15,190 bases of DNA, from the NCBI GenBank assembly GCA_002779065.1, contig PEXL01000046.1, positions 1-15,190 on the forward strand, read 5' to 3'. Origin of the DNA: Candidatus Diapherotrites archaeon CG08_land_8_20_14_0_20_34_12. GTDB lineage: Archaea > Iainarchaeota > Iainarchaeia > Iainarchaeales > 0-14-0-20-34-12. Below, piece after piece: positions 5,383-12,930 of the stretch. The position numbers and the translations under genes were made by a program. Positions within the stretch are counted from its first letter, which is position 1, and every line of letters starts with the position of its first letter. The notes under the pieces were generated by a model. That model was not told the DNA's origin. It did no database searches and saw only the letters and a program-made list of their open reading frames with translations.

Positions 5383-5868
5383 ATGGTAAAGGAAAATTAT
5401 CAAGCTCAGATCGATGGAAAAAGAATTGCTAAGGCGATGGCAAAAAATGCCCCGGTAAGCACAAAATTCTCAGTAGAATTGTGCCATTTGATAAGAGGTT
5501 GGCCAGTAAGTAAAGCAGAAGCCTTGCTTAATAGAATAGTAAATATGGAAGCTTGCCTGCCTTTAAGGATTTATCACAAGAAAGTAGGGCATAGGAAAGG
5601 AAAGGGATTAATGGCAGGGCATTATCCTGTATTCTTGGCAAAAACTTGGTTATCTTTAATTAATAATGTTAAAAATAATGCTGAAGAAAAAGGCCTCGAT
5701 GTTGATTCTTTAGTGATAAGGCATTGCCATGCAGCATATGGCTTTAGAAGAAGAAGCATGCAGGCAAAGGGGAAGATAGGCGGAAAAGTAAGGAGAAGAA
5801 AATCAACTCATATTGAAATAATCGTACAAGAAATTCCAGGAATTAACAACAAAAAGGTGAAGCAATGA
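5383..5868 (+). CDS. rpl22: Large-subunit ribosomal protein uL22
   Basis: A 161-residue uL22, whose beta hairpin lines the exit tunnel opposite uL4. Family features are the N-terminal LCHLIRGWPVSKAEALLNRI (about 49-68), YHKKVGHRKGKG (64 onward) characteristic of the archaeal/eukaryotic form, and the hairpin region HAAYGFRRRSMQAKGKIGGK before the closing strand THIEIIVQE. The start ATG follows GGTAAT in the 11-nt gap after uS19. The last four bases are shared with the uS3 start as ATGA. Confidence 0.95.
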   Translation: MVKENYQAQIDGKRIAKAMAKNAPVSTKFSVELCHLIRGWPVSKAEALLNRIVNMEACLPLRIYHKKVGHRKGKGLMAGHYPVFLAKTWLSLINNVKNNAEEKGLDVDSLVIRHCHAAYGFRRRSMQAKGKIGGKVRRRKSTHIEIIVQEIPGINNKKVKQ

Positions 5869-6848
5869 TTGAAAAGTTTTTCATCCAGGAAGGAATAAAG
5901 AAAATAAGCCTGGAAAATTACTTAAAGAAAGAATTGAATAAAGCAGGATTCTGCGGTATGGCAATAAACAAGACTCCTTTAGTAACAAGAATCATTGTGA
6001 GTGTTACAAGGCCTGGATTAGCTATTGGAAAGGGTGGAACAACAATTGCACAATTGACGCACAACATCGGGGAAAAATTCAAAATAGAAAATCCCCAGAT
6101 TGAAATAAATGAAATTAAAGTTCCGGAATTAAATGCTAAAGCTACACTAAATAAAATAATTGCTTTAATTGAAAGAGGATTTGCCTGGAAAAGCGTTGCA
6201 TTTAGAACAACTGAAGATACTTTAAGAAAAGGCGCCATGGGCATTGAATTGGTATTAAAGGGAAAGCTCACAGGAAAGGGCGGCAGAAAAATGAAGCACA
6301 GAATCGCAAAAGGCTATATGAAAAAAGCTGGGCATTTAACGGAATTAGTTGACTATGCAAAAGGCACAGCATATACAAAGGCCGGGGCAATTGGGATTAG
6401 GTTAAGAATTATTAGGCCTGGAACGATATTCCCAGATAAAATCTCCATCCAAGAAATACTTGACAAATCAAAAGCAAAGGCAGAAGCCGCAAAAAATGTT
6501 ATAGAAGTAAAACCCGCTTTGGCTGCAGTTGAAGAAGTAACGCAAGCTTTGCCGGCAGCTGAAGAAAAAATTGAAGTAGAAAAACCGGAAGAGAAGAAGG
6601 TTGAAGAAATTAAAGTTGAACCTATTGAACACACGGAAGAGAAAAAGATTGGAGAAACTAAAGTTGAGCATACTGAAAAAAATGAAAAGAAAGTACAAGT
6701 TGAAAGAAAAAAATTTGCAAGGCATGAAAGAAACGAGCCTAAAAAGATTGAAAATAAAGAAAAAGTAAAAGAAGAACCAAAAGAGGAGAAAGCAGAGCAC
6801 AAGAAAGAAAATGTTGAAAAAAAAGAAGAAAGGGTTGAAGGGAAATGA
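5865..6848 (+). CDS. rps3: Small-subunit ribosomal protein uS3 with long charged C-terminal tail
   Basis: A 327-residue uS3, a head protein at the mRNA entry channel. Residues 1-90 contain a type II KH domain with the GLAIGKGG loop (51-58). Residues 91-195 form the conserved C-terminal domain (TLRKGAMGIELVLKGKLTGKGG at 119-140, GAIGIRLRIIRPGTIFPD at 174-191). Beyond about residue 205 comes a roughly 120-residue Lys/Glu-rich tail, absent from the family core, with imperfect internal repeats (EEKKVEEIKVE and EEKKIGETKVE). Archaeal uS3 proteins are commonly 200-240 residues, so the tail is long. The start follows GGTGA by 8 nt and overlaps uL22 as ATGA. Confidence 0.95.
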   Translation: MIEKFFIQEGIKKISLENYLKKELNKAGFCGMAINKTPLVTRIIVSVTRPGLAIGKGGTTIAQLTHNIGEKFKIENPQIEINEIKVPELNAKATLNKIIALIERGFAWKSVAFRTTEDTLRKGAMGIELVLKGKLTGKGGRKMKHRIAKGYMKKAGHLTELVDYAKGTAYTKAGAIGIRLRIIRPGTIFPDKISIQEILDKSKAKAEAAKNVIEVKPALAAVEEVTQALPAAEEKIEVEKPEEKKVEEIKVEPIEHTEEKKIGETKVEHTEKNEKKVQVERKKFARHERNEPKKIENKEKVKEEPKEEKAEHKKENVEKKEERVEGK

Positions 6849-7234
6849 AGGCATCAGAATTAAGGACAATGAATGCTCTGGAATTGGAAGCAAAATTAAG
6901 GATACTTAAAATAGAATTGGCAAAGGAAAGGGCAGTAATTGCATCAGGGACTAGGCCAGAAAAACCAACAAAGATAAGGAATACAAGAAAGGATATTGCC
7001 AGGATACTTACAATATTAAACCAGAAAAAATTAGCTGGTAAAATTGCAGAAATTATTGAACCGGTAAAAGAAGAGCACAAAGAAGTAAAAGAGAAAACTC
7101 AGGCACATAAAGAACACAAGGTTCATAAATTGCACAAGTATGAAAAGGTTTCAGCAAAGAAGCAGAAAAAAGAGAAAAAGAGTGCAAGCAAACAGAAAAA
7201 GATAGTAAGGAAAAAAACAGGGGTTAAAAAGTAA
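6845..7234 (+). CDS. rpl29: Large-subunit ribosomal protein uL29 with basic C-terminal extension
   Basis: A 129-residue uL29, normally a 60-70 residue helical hairpin at the tunnel exit. Residues 1-65 match the family: KASELRTMNALELEAKLRIL, then GTRPEKPTKIRNTRKDIARI with the second helix. About 60 further residues are Lys/His/Glu-rich, including AHKEHKVHKLHKY (87-99) and end in a run of lysines, nearly doubling the protein. The uS3 stop and uL29 start overlap as ATGA. The stop is one base before the SUI1 start. Confidence 0.93.
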   Translation: MKASELRTMNALELEAKLRILKIELAKERAVIASGTRPEKPTKIRNTRKDIARILTILNQKKLAGKIAEIIEPVKEEHKEVKEKTQAHKEHKVHKLHKYEKVSAKKQKKEKKSASKQKKIVRKKTGVKK

Positions 7235-7235
7235 A

Positions 7236-7541
7236 ATGAGTGAATTTTGCACGAAATGCGGGCAGCCTAAAGAACTATGTATCTGCGGGCAGATCGCAAA
7301 GGAAACAGAAGTAATAAAAGTAAAACTAGACAGAAGAAGATTTGGAAAGGTTGTAACTAAAGTTTATGGATTGGGAAATGCGGAGGAATTGAAAGAATTA
7401 AATACAAAACTCAAGAAATTCTTGGCATGCGGGGGAACAATAAAGGGTAATGCCATTGAATTGCAGGGAGAACATAAAAAGAAGATTAGGGGTTTTTTAT
7501 TAAAAGAAGGCTACAACGAGGCAATGATTGATGATTCATAA
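7236..7541 (+). CDS. Translation initiation factor SUI1 (aIF1)
   Basis: A 101-residue SUI1/eIF1-family factor that binds the small subunit and checks start-codon pairing. The N-terminus is a zinc-knuckle-like C5-x2-C8 / C15-x-C17 (FCTKCGQPKELCICG), as in many archaeal SUI1 proteins. The SUI1 fold follows with RRRFGKVVTKVYGL (33-46), the conserved KKFLACGGTIKGNAIELQGEH (60-80) and KIRGFLLKEGY (83-93). Location between uL29 and Rnp1 is the usual archaeal position. It begins one base after the uL29 stop and overlaps the next gene by 11 nt. Confidence 0.94.
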   Translation: MSEFCTKCGQPKELCICGQIAKETEVIKVKLDRRRFGKVVTKVYGLGNAEELKELNTKLKKFLACGGTIKGNAIELQGEHKKKIRGFLLKEGYNEAMIDDS

Positions 7542-7839
7542 TTATAAAATTGATAAAGAAAATATTTTAGCCCATGAGATTATAGGATTGAATGCGAGAA
7601 TTAAAAAAAGCGGTGATAAAAAAAAGGAAGGTTTGAATGGAAGGATTGTGGATGAAACAGAAAACACAATAATTCTTGAAACAAATGATTCCTTAAAAAC
7701 GATTCCAAAGAAAGAAGTTATTTTGGAATTGGAATTGCCGAATAATGAAAAGATTGATATTGAAGGTGTTTTATTAAAATCAAAACCAGAGGATCGTATA
7801 AAAGTATTCTGGAGGAAATATCATGGAAAATGCACATAA
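7531..7839 (+). CDS. rnp1: RNase P protein component 1 (Rnp1/Pop4/Rpp29 family)
   Basis: A 102-residue Sm-like beta-barrel subunit of RNase P, which with the RNase P RNA and other proteins removes 5' leaders from pre-tRNA. Matching segments are ENILAHEIIGLNARI near the N-terminus, LNGRIVDETENTIIL, IPKKEVILELELP and the C-terminal IEGVLLKSKPEDRIKVFW. I choose ATG 7531; the open frame also contains TTG one codon upstream. GAGG at 7518-7521 is a modest ribosome-binding site. The start lies inside the end of SUI1 and the stop inside uS17. The RNase P RNA itself is not recognisable in this window. Confidence 0.92.
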   Translation: MIHNYKIDKENILAHEIIGLNARIKKSGDKKKEGLNGRIVDETENTIILETNDSLKTIPKKEVILELELPNNEKIDIEGVLLKSKPEDRIKVFWRKYHGKCT

Positions 7840-8212
7840 GAAAAAGGAAATTGCTGAAAAAAAGGGACAAACAGAAAAAGTACATAAGGAAGAAAAGAAA
7901 GAAGTAAAGCTAGACTTAAAAGGCTGCGGAGACAGGAAATGCCCTTACCATGGTAATGTAAGCGTAAGAGGGAATGTATTTCGAGTAACTGTAATCAGCG
8001 CAAAGGTTCCGAAGAATGCTATTGTTACAAGATCCTTGGCAAAATACGTAAAGAAATTTGAAAGATATAAGAAAATGAGATCAAGATTAAATGTTCATAA
8101 TCCGCTTTGCATAAATGCAAAGGTCGGGGATATTGTTGAGATTGGTGAGACAAGGAAATTGAGCAAAACAAAGAACTTTGTCATAACCAAAATAGTGGGG
8201 AGAGAGAAATGA
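7823..8212 (+). CDS. rps17: Small-subunit ribosomal protein uS17
   Basis: A 129-residue uS17, a primary 16S-binding OB-fold protein. The archaeal C35-x4-C40-PYHGNVSVRG motif (35-50) opens the core, followed by FRVTVISAKVPKNAIVTRSLAKY, RSRLNVHNPLCINAKVGDIVEIGE and the LSKTKNFVITKIV end. Residues 1-30 are a Lys/Glu-rich extension. GGAGG (7811-7815) is a strong ribosome-binding site and supports ATG 7823, which lies 17 nt inside Rnp1. The stop is shared with the uL14 start as ATGA. Confidence 0.95.
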   Translation: MENAHKKKEIAEKKGQTEKVHKEEKKEVKLDLKGCGDRKCPYHGNVSVRGNVFRVTVISAKVPKNAIVTRSLAKYVKKFERYKKMRSRLNVHNPLCINAKVGDIVEIGETRKLSKTKNFVITKIVGREK

Positions 8213-8607
8213 AAGCGCTAAGTATTAAGCAGGGAAGAGGCCTTACAAGATTGAGTATGTGTACCTGTGCAGACAATTCAGGCGCAAAAGAGGTTTATAT
8301 TATCAGCGTATTTGGGCATAGAACTAGGAAAAGAATGAGCCCAAAAGCAGGCATTGGCGATTTAGTCAATGTTGTCGTAAAAAAAGGTAAGCCAGAAATG
8401 AGAAAGAAAATTGAAAGAGCAGTGATAATAAGAAGCCGCATGGGATTAAGAAGGGCAAATGGGCTTACTGTAAAATTCGAGGATAATGCTGTTGTATTGG
8501 TTGATGATAAAGGAGTGCCAAAAGCAACAGAAATCAAGGGGTATGTTGCTAAAGAAGTGGGGGAAAGATTCCCTAAAATATTAGGTTTAGCAGCACAAAT
8601 AGTTTAA
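8209..8607 (+). CDS. rpl14: Large-subunit ribosomal protein uL14
   Basis: A 132-residue uL14, part of the factor-binding face and of bridges to the small subunit. The family signature is clear: CADNSGAKEVYIISVFG (20-36), GIGDLVNVVVKKGKPEMRKK, AVIIRSRM, FEDNAVVLVDDKGVPKATEIKG and the C-terminal GLAAQIV. Length is standard for archaeal members with no extensions, in contrast to several neighbours. It starts on the overlapping ATGA with uS17 and is followed by a 28-nt gap. Confidence 0.96.
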   Translation: MKALSIKQGRGLTRLSMCTCADNSGAKEVYIISVFGHRTRKRMSPKAGIGDLVNVVVKKGKPEMRKKIERAVIIRSRMGLRRANGLTVKFEDNAVVLVDDKGVPKATEIKGYVAKEVGERFPKILGLAAQIV

Positions 8608-8635
8608 TGTTTATTATATGATTTAGGTGAAATGA

Positions 8636-9013
8636 ATGATATCAAGCAAGCCAGGAAAGCAAAGAGCCAGATTTTATCAGGCACCTTTGCATGCTAAACG
8701 AAAGCAGATAGTTGGACATTTAAGCAAGGAATTACGAACAAAATACAAAAAAAGGTCATTCCACATAAGAAAAGGCGATGAGGTAAAGATAGTCAGGGGG
8801 GATTTCAAAGGGAAATCAGGAAAAGTAACAAAGATAGACTGCAAAAAAATGGTAATCTATGTTGAAGGAATTGCAAGAAAGAAAACTTCCGGAACTGAAA
8901 AACAGATTCCTTTGAGAGCATCAAATGCGATTATTCTTACATTATTTTTAGAAGATAAAAAAAGAATTGCTGCTCTGAAAAGAGGCAAGGAAAAAGAATC
9001 AAAAGGTGAATAA
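8636..9013 (+). CDS. rpl24: Large-subunit ribosomal protein uL24
   Basis: A 125-residue archaeal uL24, an assembly initiator near the tunnel exit. The N-terminus SSKPGKQRARFYQAPLHAKRK is characteristic, the KOW motif spans about 47-70 (GDEVKIVRGDFKGKSGKVTK), and ALKRG sits near the C-terminus. GGTGA (8626-8630) precedes ATG 8636. An in-frame TGA separates this ATG from the upstream GTG, so the start is unambiguous. A nearby ATG at 8632 is out of frame. Confidence 0.95.
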   Translation: MISSKPGKQRARFYQAPLHAKRKQIVGHLSKELRTKYKKRSFHIRKGDEVKIVRGDFKGKSGKVTKIDCKKMVIYVEGIARKKTSGTEKQIPLRASNAIILTLFLEDKKRIAALKRGKEKESKGE

Positions 9014-9014
9014 A

Positions 9015-9707
9015 GTGGCTAATAAAGGTAACAGCAGAAAGGAAAAAGCTCTTACTTCAAGCAAGAAGAGACTTTTTGACAGAAAAAAATACAAATGGGC
9101 AGTAAAGTCTAGAGCTGGGCCAAATGCTAAAGTAGATTCAATTCCGTTGCTAGCTCTTTTAAGAGAAGTCATGAAAATTGTAAGTAATAAAAGAGAGGCA
9201 AAAGCAATTTTGACTGATAGAAAATTAAAATTGAGCGGAAAAATAAGAACTGACTTAAAATTCCCTGTTGGCCTTTTCGATGTTGTTGAAATTGAAGGAA
9301 TGGAAGATAAGCTCAGGGTAGAATTAGACAGTAAAGGAAGATTTATGGTTAAAAAAATTGATAAGAAAGAAGCGAATGCAAAAATCTGCAAGATAACAAG
9401 TAAAACTATGTTAAAGGGCGGGCGCTTTGTATTGGGAACAAATGATGGCAAAACCTTTGTTTTATCTAAAACAAAGGCAAATACTGGTGACAGTTTAAAG
9501 ATTTCTTTAAATGATAATAAAGTTCAGAAAGAATTCACATTAGAAGAAGGGAAAAATGTTTATGTGATGGGTGGAACACACGCTGGCCAGCAAGGAAAAA
9601 TAAAGAGCATTAAAGAAGCCAGCCAGAATAAACCTAAATTAATTACAATTGAAAGTGAAGGTAAAAATATTGAAACATTAGCAAGCAATGTTATTGTTAT
9701 TGAGTAA
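9015..9707 (+). CDS. rps4e: Small-subunit ribosomal protein eS4 (GTG start)
   Basis: An eS4 of 230 residues, a protein found only in Archaea and eukaryotes. It has the S4-like RNA-binding segment (about 40-85: LLALLREVMKIVSNKREAKAI and the following KLSGKIRTDLKFPVGLFDVVEI), a central beta domain, and a C-terminal KOW motif (about 180-200: NVYVMGGTHAGQQGKI). I choose GTG 9015, one base after the uL24 stop. The in-frame GTG at 9006 belongs to GGTGA (9005-9009), the ribosome-binding site, which lies at the standard distance from 9015. Confidence 0.93.
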   Translation: MANKGNSRKEKALTSSKKRLFDRKKYKWAVKSRAGPNAKVDSIPLLALLREVMKIVSNKREAKAILTDRKLKLSGKIRTDLKFPVGLFDVVEIEGMEDKLRVELDSKGRFMVKKIDKKEANAKICKITSKTMLKGGRFVLGTNDGKTFVLSKTKANTGDSLKISLNDNKVQKEFTLEEGKNVYVMGGTHAGQQGKIKSIKEASQNKPKLITIESEGKNIETLASNVIVIE

Positions 9708-9717
9708 GGTGTGAATG

Positions 9718-10227
9718 ATGGATAATCCAATGAGAAAAATCAGCATCGATAAAGTCACAGTAAATATGGGCTTTGGTGCTGATGAAGAAGCACTGAAAAG
9801 AGGCAGAGAAATAATTAAACAGATGACAAACAAGAAATGTGTTGCCACAAAATGTAAAATAAGGCAACCTACTTGGGGGCTAAGGCCAGGATTAGAGATT
9901 GGATTAAAAACAACGTTGAGAAAGGCTGATGCGGAAAAATTCCTGAAAAACGCATTTATTGCAAAGGGAAATAATCTCTCAACAGATAACTTTGATAATT
10001 GTGGCAATTTTGGTTTTGGATTGAAAGAACATATTGAATTGCCGGGAATAAGATATGACCCAAAAATCGGGACAAGAGGATTTGACATTTTAATTACAGT
10101 AAAAAGACCGGGATATAGGATAGCAAAAAGAAAGAAAACAGCTGCAACCCTTGGCAAAAAACACAGGATAACAAAGGATGAAGGAATCCAGTTTGTTAAG
10201 GAAAAATTCGGAGTAAAAATAGAGTAA
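9718..10227 (+). CDS. rpl5: Large-subunit ribosomal protein uL5
   Basis: A 169-residue uL5, which binds 5S rRNA in the central protuberance and contacts P-site tRNA. Typical are NPMRKISIDKVTVNMGFG at the N-terminus, CKIRQPTWGLRPGLEIGLKTTLR (about 47-69), and ELPGIRYDPKIGTRGFDILITVKRPGYRI. Two adjacent ATGs (9715 and 9718) follow GGTGTGA. I favour 9718 because the GTG at 9709 is then 9 nt upstream, the spacing most common in this operon. The difference is one residue. Confidence 0.95.
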   Translation: MDNPMRKISIDKVTVNMGFGADEEALKRGREIIKQMTNKKCVATKCKIRQPTWGLRPGLEIGLKTTLRKADAEKFLKNAFIAKGNNLSTDNFDNCGNFGFGLKEHIELPGIRYDPKIGTRGFDILITVKRPGYRIAKRKKTAATLGKKHRITKDEGIQFVKEKFGVKIE

Positions 10228-10237
10228 ACTGATAATT

Positions 10238-10363
10238 ATGAATAAGGAAAAATGTAGGATGTGCGGAAACAACAAAGGCTTGATAAAAAAATATAACTTG
10301 ATGTATTGCAGGCGTTGTTTCAAGGAAGTAGCAGAAAAACTTGGCTTTAGAAAATTTGGTTAG
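10238..10363 (+). CDS. rps14: Small-subunit ribosomal protein uS14, zinc-binding short form
   Basis: A 41-residue protein translated from ATG 10238 to TAG 10361-10363, easily missed because of its size. It has two CxxC pairs, C6-R-M-C9 and C24-R-R-C27, separated by 14 residues, forming the zinc ribbon of type-Z uS14. YNLMYCRRCFKEVAEKLGFRKF matches the conserved C-terminal half. Archaeal homologues are usually somewhat over 50 residues, so this is a trimmed version lacking most of the N-terminal extension. It occupies the conserved slot between uL5 and uS8. The site upstream is a weak CTGAT, 9 nt from the start. Confidence 0.95.
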   Translation: MNKEKCRMCGNNKGLIKKYNLMYCRRCFKEVAEKLGFRKFG

Positions 10364-10392
10364 TGATGATATAAGTAAAATAGGTGAATAAA

Positions 10393-10785
10393 ATGAGTAA
10401 AATTGACCCATTGGCAGATTCGCTCATAGCAATAAAAAATGCGGAAATGGCAGTAAAGAAAGAATGCTATTGTAAGCCTGCCTCAAAATTGCTTGGTAGA
10501 ATCCTTGAAGTAATGAAAAGTAATGGGTATATTGAAGAGTATGGCACTATTGAGGATGGCAGAGAAGGCATTTACCACATTAAATTAGCCGGAAAAGTAA
10601 ATGAATGCAGGGCAATAAAGCCAAGATTTGCCGTAAAGAATAGCGAAATTGAAAAATATGAGAAAAGATACTTGCCAAGCAAGGGTGTTGGAATTATGAT
10701 AGTATCAACACCGCAAGGGGTTTTCACACATAAGGAAGTATTAAAGAAACACCTTGGTGGAAGATTACTGGCTTATGTTTACTAA
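10393..10785 (+). CDS. rps8: Small-subunit ribosomal protein uS8
   Basis: A 130-residue archaeal uS8, a primary binder of the central domain of 16S rRNA. It has DPLADSLIAIKNAE near the N-terminus, ASKLLGRILEVMKSNGYI, AIKPRFAVKNSEIEKYEKRYLPSKGVGIMIVST and the C-terminal LGGRLLAYVY. In many archaea uS8 or uL6 neighbours take part in operon autoregulation, but nothing here shows it. ATG 10393 is preferred over in-frame GTG 10384, since GGTGA (10383-10387) is the ribosome-binding site. Confidence 0.95.
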   Translation: MSKIDPLADSLIAIKNAEMAVKKECYCKPASKLLGRILEVMKSNGYIEEYGTIEDGREGIYHIKLAGKVNECRAIKPRFAVKNSEIEKYEKRYLPSKGVGIMIVSTPQGVFTHKEVLKKHLGGRLLAYVY

Positions 10786-10798
10786 AATGGATGAGAAA

Positions 10799-11347
10799 AT
10801 GAAAAAAGAGAAAAAAGTTGCAGAGATTGAAATTCCTTCTGACATAAGCATTGAACTTAGCAATAACCAGCTAATACTTACGAAAGGAAATAAAAAAGTC
10901 GTAAAAATATTTAAGGCCGAGGGAATAGCAATTGAAAAAAGGGAAAATAAAATTACAATAACATCAAATGATTCAAGGAAAAAAACTATTGCAGTGGCCA
11001 ATGCAATTATTGCACACGTAAAAAATATGATTGTAGGATTGCAGAAAGGATATATTTACAGATTAAAGGTAATATACGCGCACTTCCCGATGAATATACA
11101 GAGAAAGGGCAAAAATATTGAAATAAATAATTTTATTGGGGGAAAGAAGCAGAGAATTGCAAAAATAATTGGGGATACCCTTGTTGAGATAAAAGGAAAG
11201 GATATCACTGTGAGCGGCAGCAATAAAGAGGATGTTGGGCAAACGGTTGCAAATATGGAATTAGCATCAAGGGTAAAAAATAAGGATTTGAGGGTATTCC
11301 ATGATGGCATTTATTTATATAAAAAAGAAGTGGGAACAGGCAAGTAA
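10799..11347 (+). CDS. rpl6: Large-subunit ribosomal protein uL6
   Basis: A 182-residue uL6 with the two repeated alpha/beta domains, located near the sarcin-ricin loop and the stalk base. AEIEIPSDISIELSNNQLILTKG opens domain 1, and HVKNMIVGLQKGYIYRLKVIYAHFP is the inter-domain signature. GGKKQRIAKI and VSGSNKEDVGQTVANME mark domain 2. The start is uncertain: ATG 10799 has GGATGA (10789-10794) at suitable distance, whereas ATG 10787, one base after the uS8 stop, would add four residues and has no clear site. Starts further upstream inside uS8 are unlikely because homologues do not extend there. Confidence 0.94.
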   Translation: MKKEKKVAEIEIPSDISIELSNNQLILTKGNKKVVKIFKAEGIAIEKRENKITITSNDSRKKTIAVANAIIAHVKNMIVGLQKGYIYRLKVIYAHFPMNIQRKGKNIEINNFIGGKKQRIAKIIGDTLVEIKGKDITVSGSNKEDVGQTVANMELASRVKNKDLRVFHDGIYLYKKEVGTGK

Positions 11348-11359
11348 TAGGTGAAGCAA

Positions 11360-11884
11360 ATGCAAACAAAAAATACAGCGAAAAAGATTGGACCTAAAGT
11401 TGCAAAAAAAGCTGAAATAAAGGCAGCAGAGAAGAAAGAGGTTCAGACAAAGGCAAAGGTTGCAAAAGCAAAACCTGAAAAGAAAAAGAAAGAAATTTCA
11501 AAAGAGATACTTAAAGTCCAAAAAAAGATCAAGGCTAAAAAACATGTATTATTCCGGGGGCGCTTTGGTAAAAGAAGAATCCGAAGAATTAGCAATAAGA
11601 AATGGCAGCGATGGAGAGTCCCGAGAGGAATAGATATAGAAATGAAACAGCATGATGGATATAGGCCTAAAATAGGGTATAGATTCGCAAAAGGGATAAG
11701 GCATTTGCATCCATCAGGTTATCCAGAAAAGACGGTATTTAATGTTGAAGAATTAATGGCTATCTCAAATGAAAAAAAACCTTATGTAATTAGGGTAGCT
11801 GGAAAAGTTGGGAAAAGAAAAAGAATAGATATTGTAAAAAAGGCAAATGAATTAGGTCTAAGAATCTTAAATTATAGATATTAA
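11360..11884 (+). CDS. rpl32e: Large-subunit ribosomal protein eL32 with basic N-terminal extension
   Basis: A 174-residue eL32, found only in Archaea and eukaryotes. The core begins around residue 60: LFRGRFGKRRIRRISNKKW, RWRVPRGIDIEMKQ, YRPKIGYRFAKGIRHLHPSGY and FNVEELMAI. The first 60 or so residues are Lys/Ala/Glu-rich low-complexity sequence without counterpart in the core family, presumably disordered. ATG 11360 is preferred to the in-frame GTG at 11351, which belongs to the GGTGA site (11350-11354). The C-terminal half binds 23S rRNA in homologues. Confidence 0.94.
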   Translation: MQTKNTAKKIGPKVAKKAEIKAAEKKEVQTKAKVAKAKPEKKKKEISKEILKVQKKIKAKKHVLFRGRFGKRRIRRISNKKWQRWRVPRGIDIEMKQHDGYRPKIGYRFAKGIRHLHPSGYPEKTVFNVEELMAISNEKKPYVIRVAGKVGKRKRIDIVKKANELGLRILNYRY

Positions 11885-11893
11885 GGTGAAGAA

Positions 11894-12340
11894 ATGAACG
11901 TAGATAGGGCAAAGGAACATGCATCAAAAATCCTAACTTGTGGAAAAGGGAAATTGTATGTGGATGCAGCGCAGATAAGCAGGCTTAAAGAAGCGATAAC
12001 AAAGGATGATGTAAGGCAATTAATTGCTGATAAAATAATTACAAAGAGAAAAACAAATGAACAGAGCAGGGGAAGGGCTAGAGATGCTACCCATGCAAGG
12101 AAAAAGGGCAGAAAAAGGGGATACGGCAAAAGAAAGGGCACAATGAATGTAAGAACCGAACATAAAAAGAATTGGATAAGAAAGGTAAGAAGATTAAGGG
12201 TTGAATTAAAAAGATTACAAAAGGAAACCCCGAAGGATGTTGAAAAATTAGGTTACAGAAATTTGTACAATAAAATAACGGGTAATTATTTCAGGGGAAA
12301 GAATTATCTTGATGCATTTGTAAAAGGTAAAAAAATATAA
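11894..12340 (+). CDS. rpl19e: Large-subunit ribosomal protein eL19
   Basis: A 148-residue eL19, an archaeal/eukaryotic helical protein that in the ribosome contributes a bridge to the small subunit. The N-terminal helices (NVDRAKEHASKIL, LYVDAAQISRLKEAITKDDVRQLIADKII) are followed by the very basic RARDATHARKKGRKRGYGKRKGT segment (about 61-83) and the helix WIRKVRRLRVELKRLQKE. LYNKITGNYFRGKNYL is a conserved C-terminal motif. GGTGAAGAA precedes the start, with only 9 nt between eL32 and this gene. Confidence 0.95.
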   Translation: MNVDRAKEHASKILTCGKGKLYVDAAQISRLKEAITKDDVRQLIADKIITKRKTNEQSRGRARDATHARKKGRKRGYGKRKGTMNVRTEHKKNWIRKVRRLRVELKRLQKETPKDVEKLGYRNLYNKITGNYFRGKNYLDAFVKGKKI

Positions 12341-12352
12341 TAGAGTGATAAG

Positions 12353-12928
12353 ATGAGCAAAGTAAGACATGAGATTCCATTGAAAAGAAGAAGAAACAAG
12401 GAAACTGACTATAGGAAAAGATTAGCATTATTAAAATCTGAAAAGCACAGGATAGTCATAAGAAAATCAAACAAATACATAAATGCCCAGTTGGTAAAAT
12501 ATTCAACGCACGGGGATGAAACAGTTGTTTCTGCATTTTCAAGAGAATTAAACAAATTAGGATTCGTTGGAACAAAGAATATTCCCTCATGTTATCTTAC
12601 AGGATATTTGCTTGGAAAAAAGGCTTTGTCTAAAGGATTAAAAGAAGCAATTGTGGATATTGGAATTCAAACACCGCAGCACAAATCAAGGTTGTTTGCG
12701 ATGGTAAAAGGAATTCTTGATGCCGGCTTGGCTGTTCCTTTTGATGTTAAGGCATTGCCAACAGAAAATATGCTCAGCGGAAAAACAATTGAAGATTATG
12801 CCAAATCATTGGATAAAGAAAAATTCGAAAAGAAATTTTCGGCATATTTAAAGCAAGGTTTTGATCCTAAAAATATGGTCAATGCATTCAACACAACAAA
12901 GAAAAAGATTGATGAAAACAAGGTGTAA
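12353..12928 (+). CDS. rpl18: Large-subunit ribosomal protein uL18
   Basis: A 191-residue archaeal-type uL18, which with uL5 anchors 5S rRNA. The N-terminus has KRRRNKETDYRKRLALLKS and RIVIRKSNKYINAQLV. The core shows GFVGTKNIPSCYLTGYLLGKKAL and EAIVDIGIQTPQHKSRLFAMVKGILDAGL. A helical C-terminal extension typical of archaeal and eukaryotic members follows (GKTIEDYAKSL onward). The start follows GTGAT by 8 nt and the gene ends 2 nt before uS5. Confidence 0.95.
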   Translation: MSKVRHEIPLKRRRNKETDYRKRLALLKSEKHRIVIRKSNKYINAQLVKYSTHGDETVVSAFSRELNKLGFVGTKNIPSCYLTGYLLGKKALSKGLKEAIVDIGIQTPQHKSRLFAMVKGILDAGLAVPFDVKALPTENMLSGKTIEDYAKSLDKEKFEKKFSAYLKQGFDPKNMVNAFNTTKKKIDENKV

Positions 12929-12930
12929 AA

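Noticed and set aside
6353..6893. Long minus-strand open frames rich in Phe/Ser opposite the uS3 tail
   Set aside because: They are the antisense of the Lys/Glu-rich tail; GAA/AAA codons read backwards give TTC/TTT, so the frames stay open without being genes.
8608..8635. Internal promoter in the uL14-uL24 gap (TTATTATATGA)
   Set aside because: A start 26 nt downstream would fall inside uL24 after its ATG; AT-rich composition explains the match.
10754..10798. Upstream TTG/GTG/ATG starts for uL6 inside uS8
   Set aside because: The added residues have no match in uL6 N-termini and the Shine-Dalgarno spacing is poor; the start at 10799 or 10787 is better supported.
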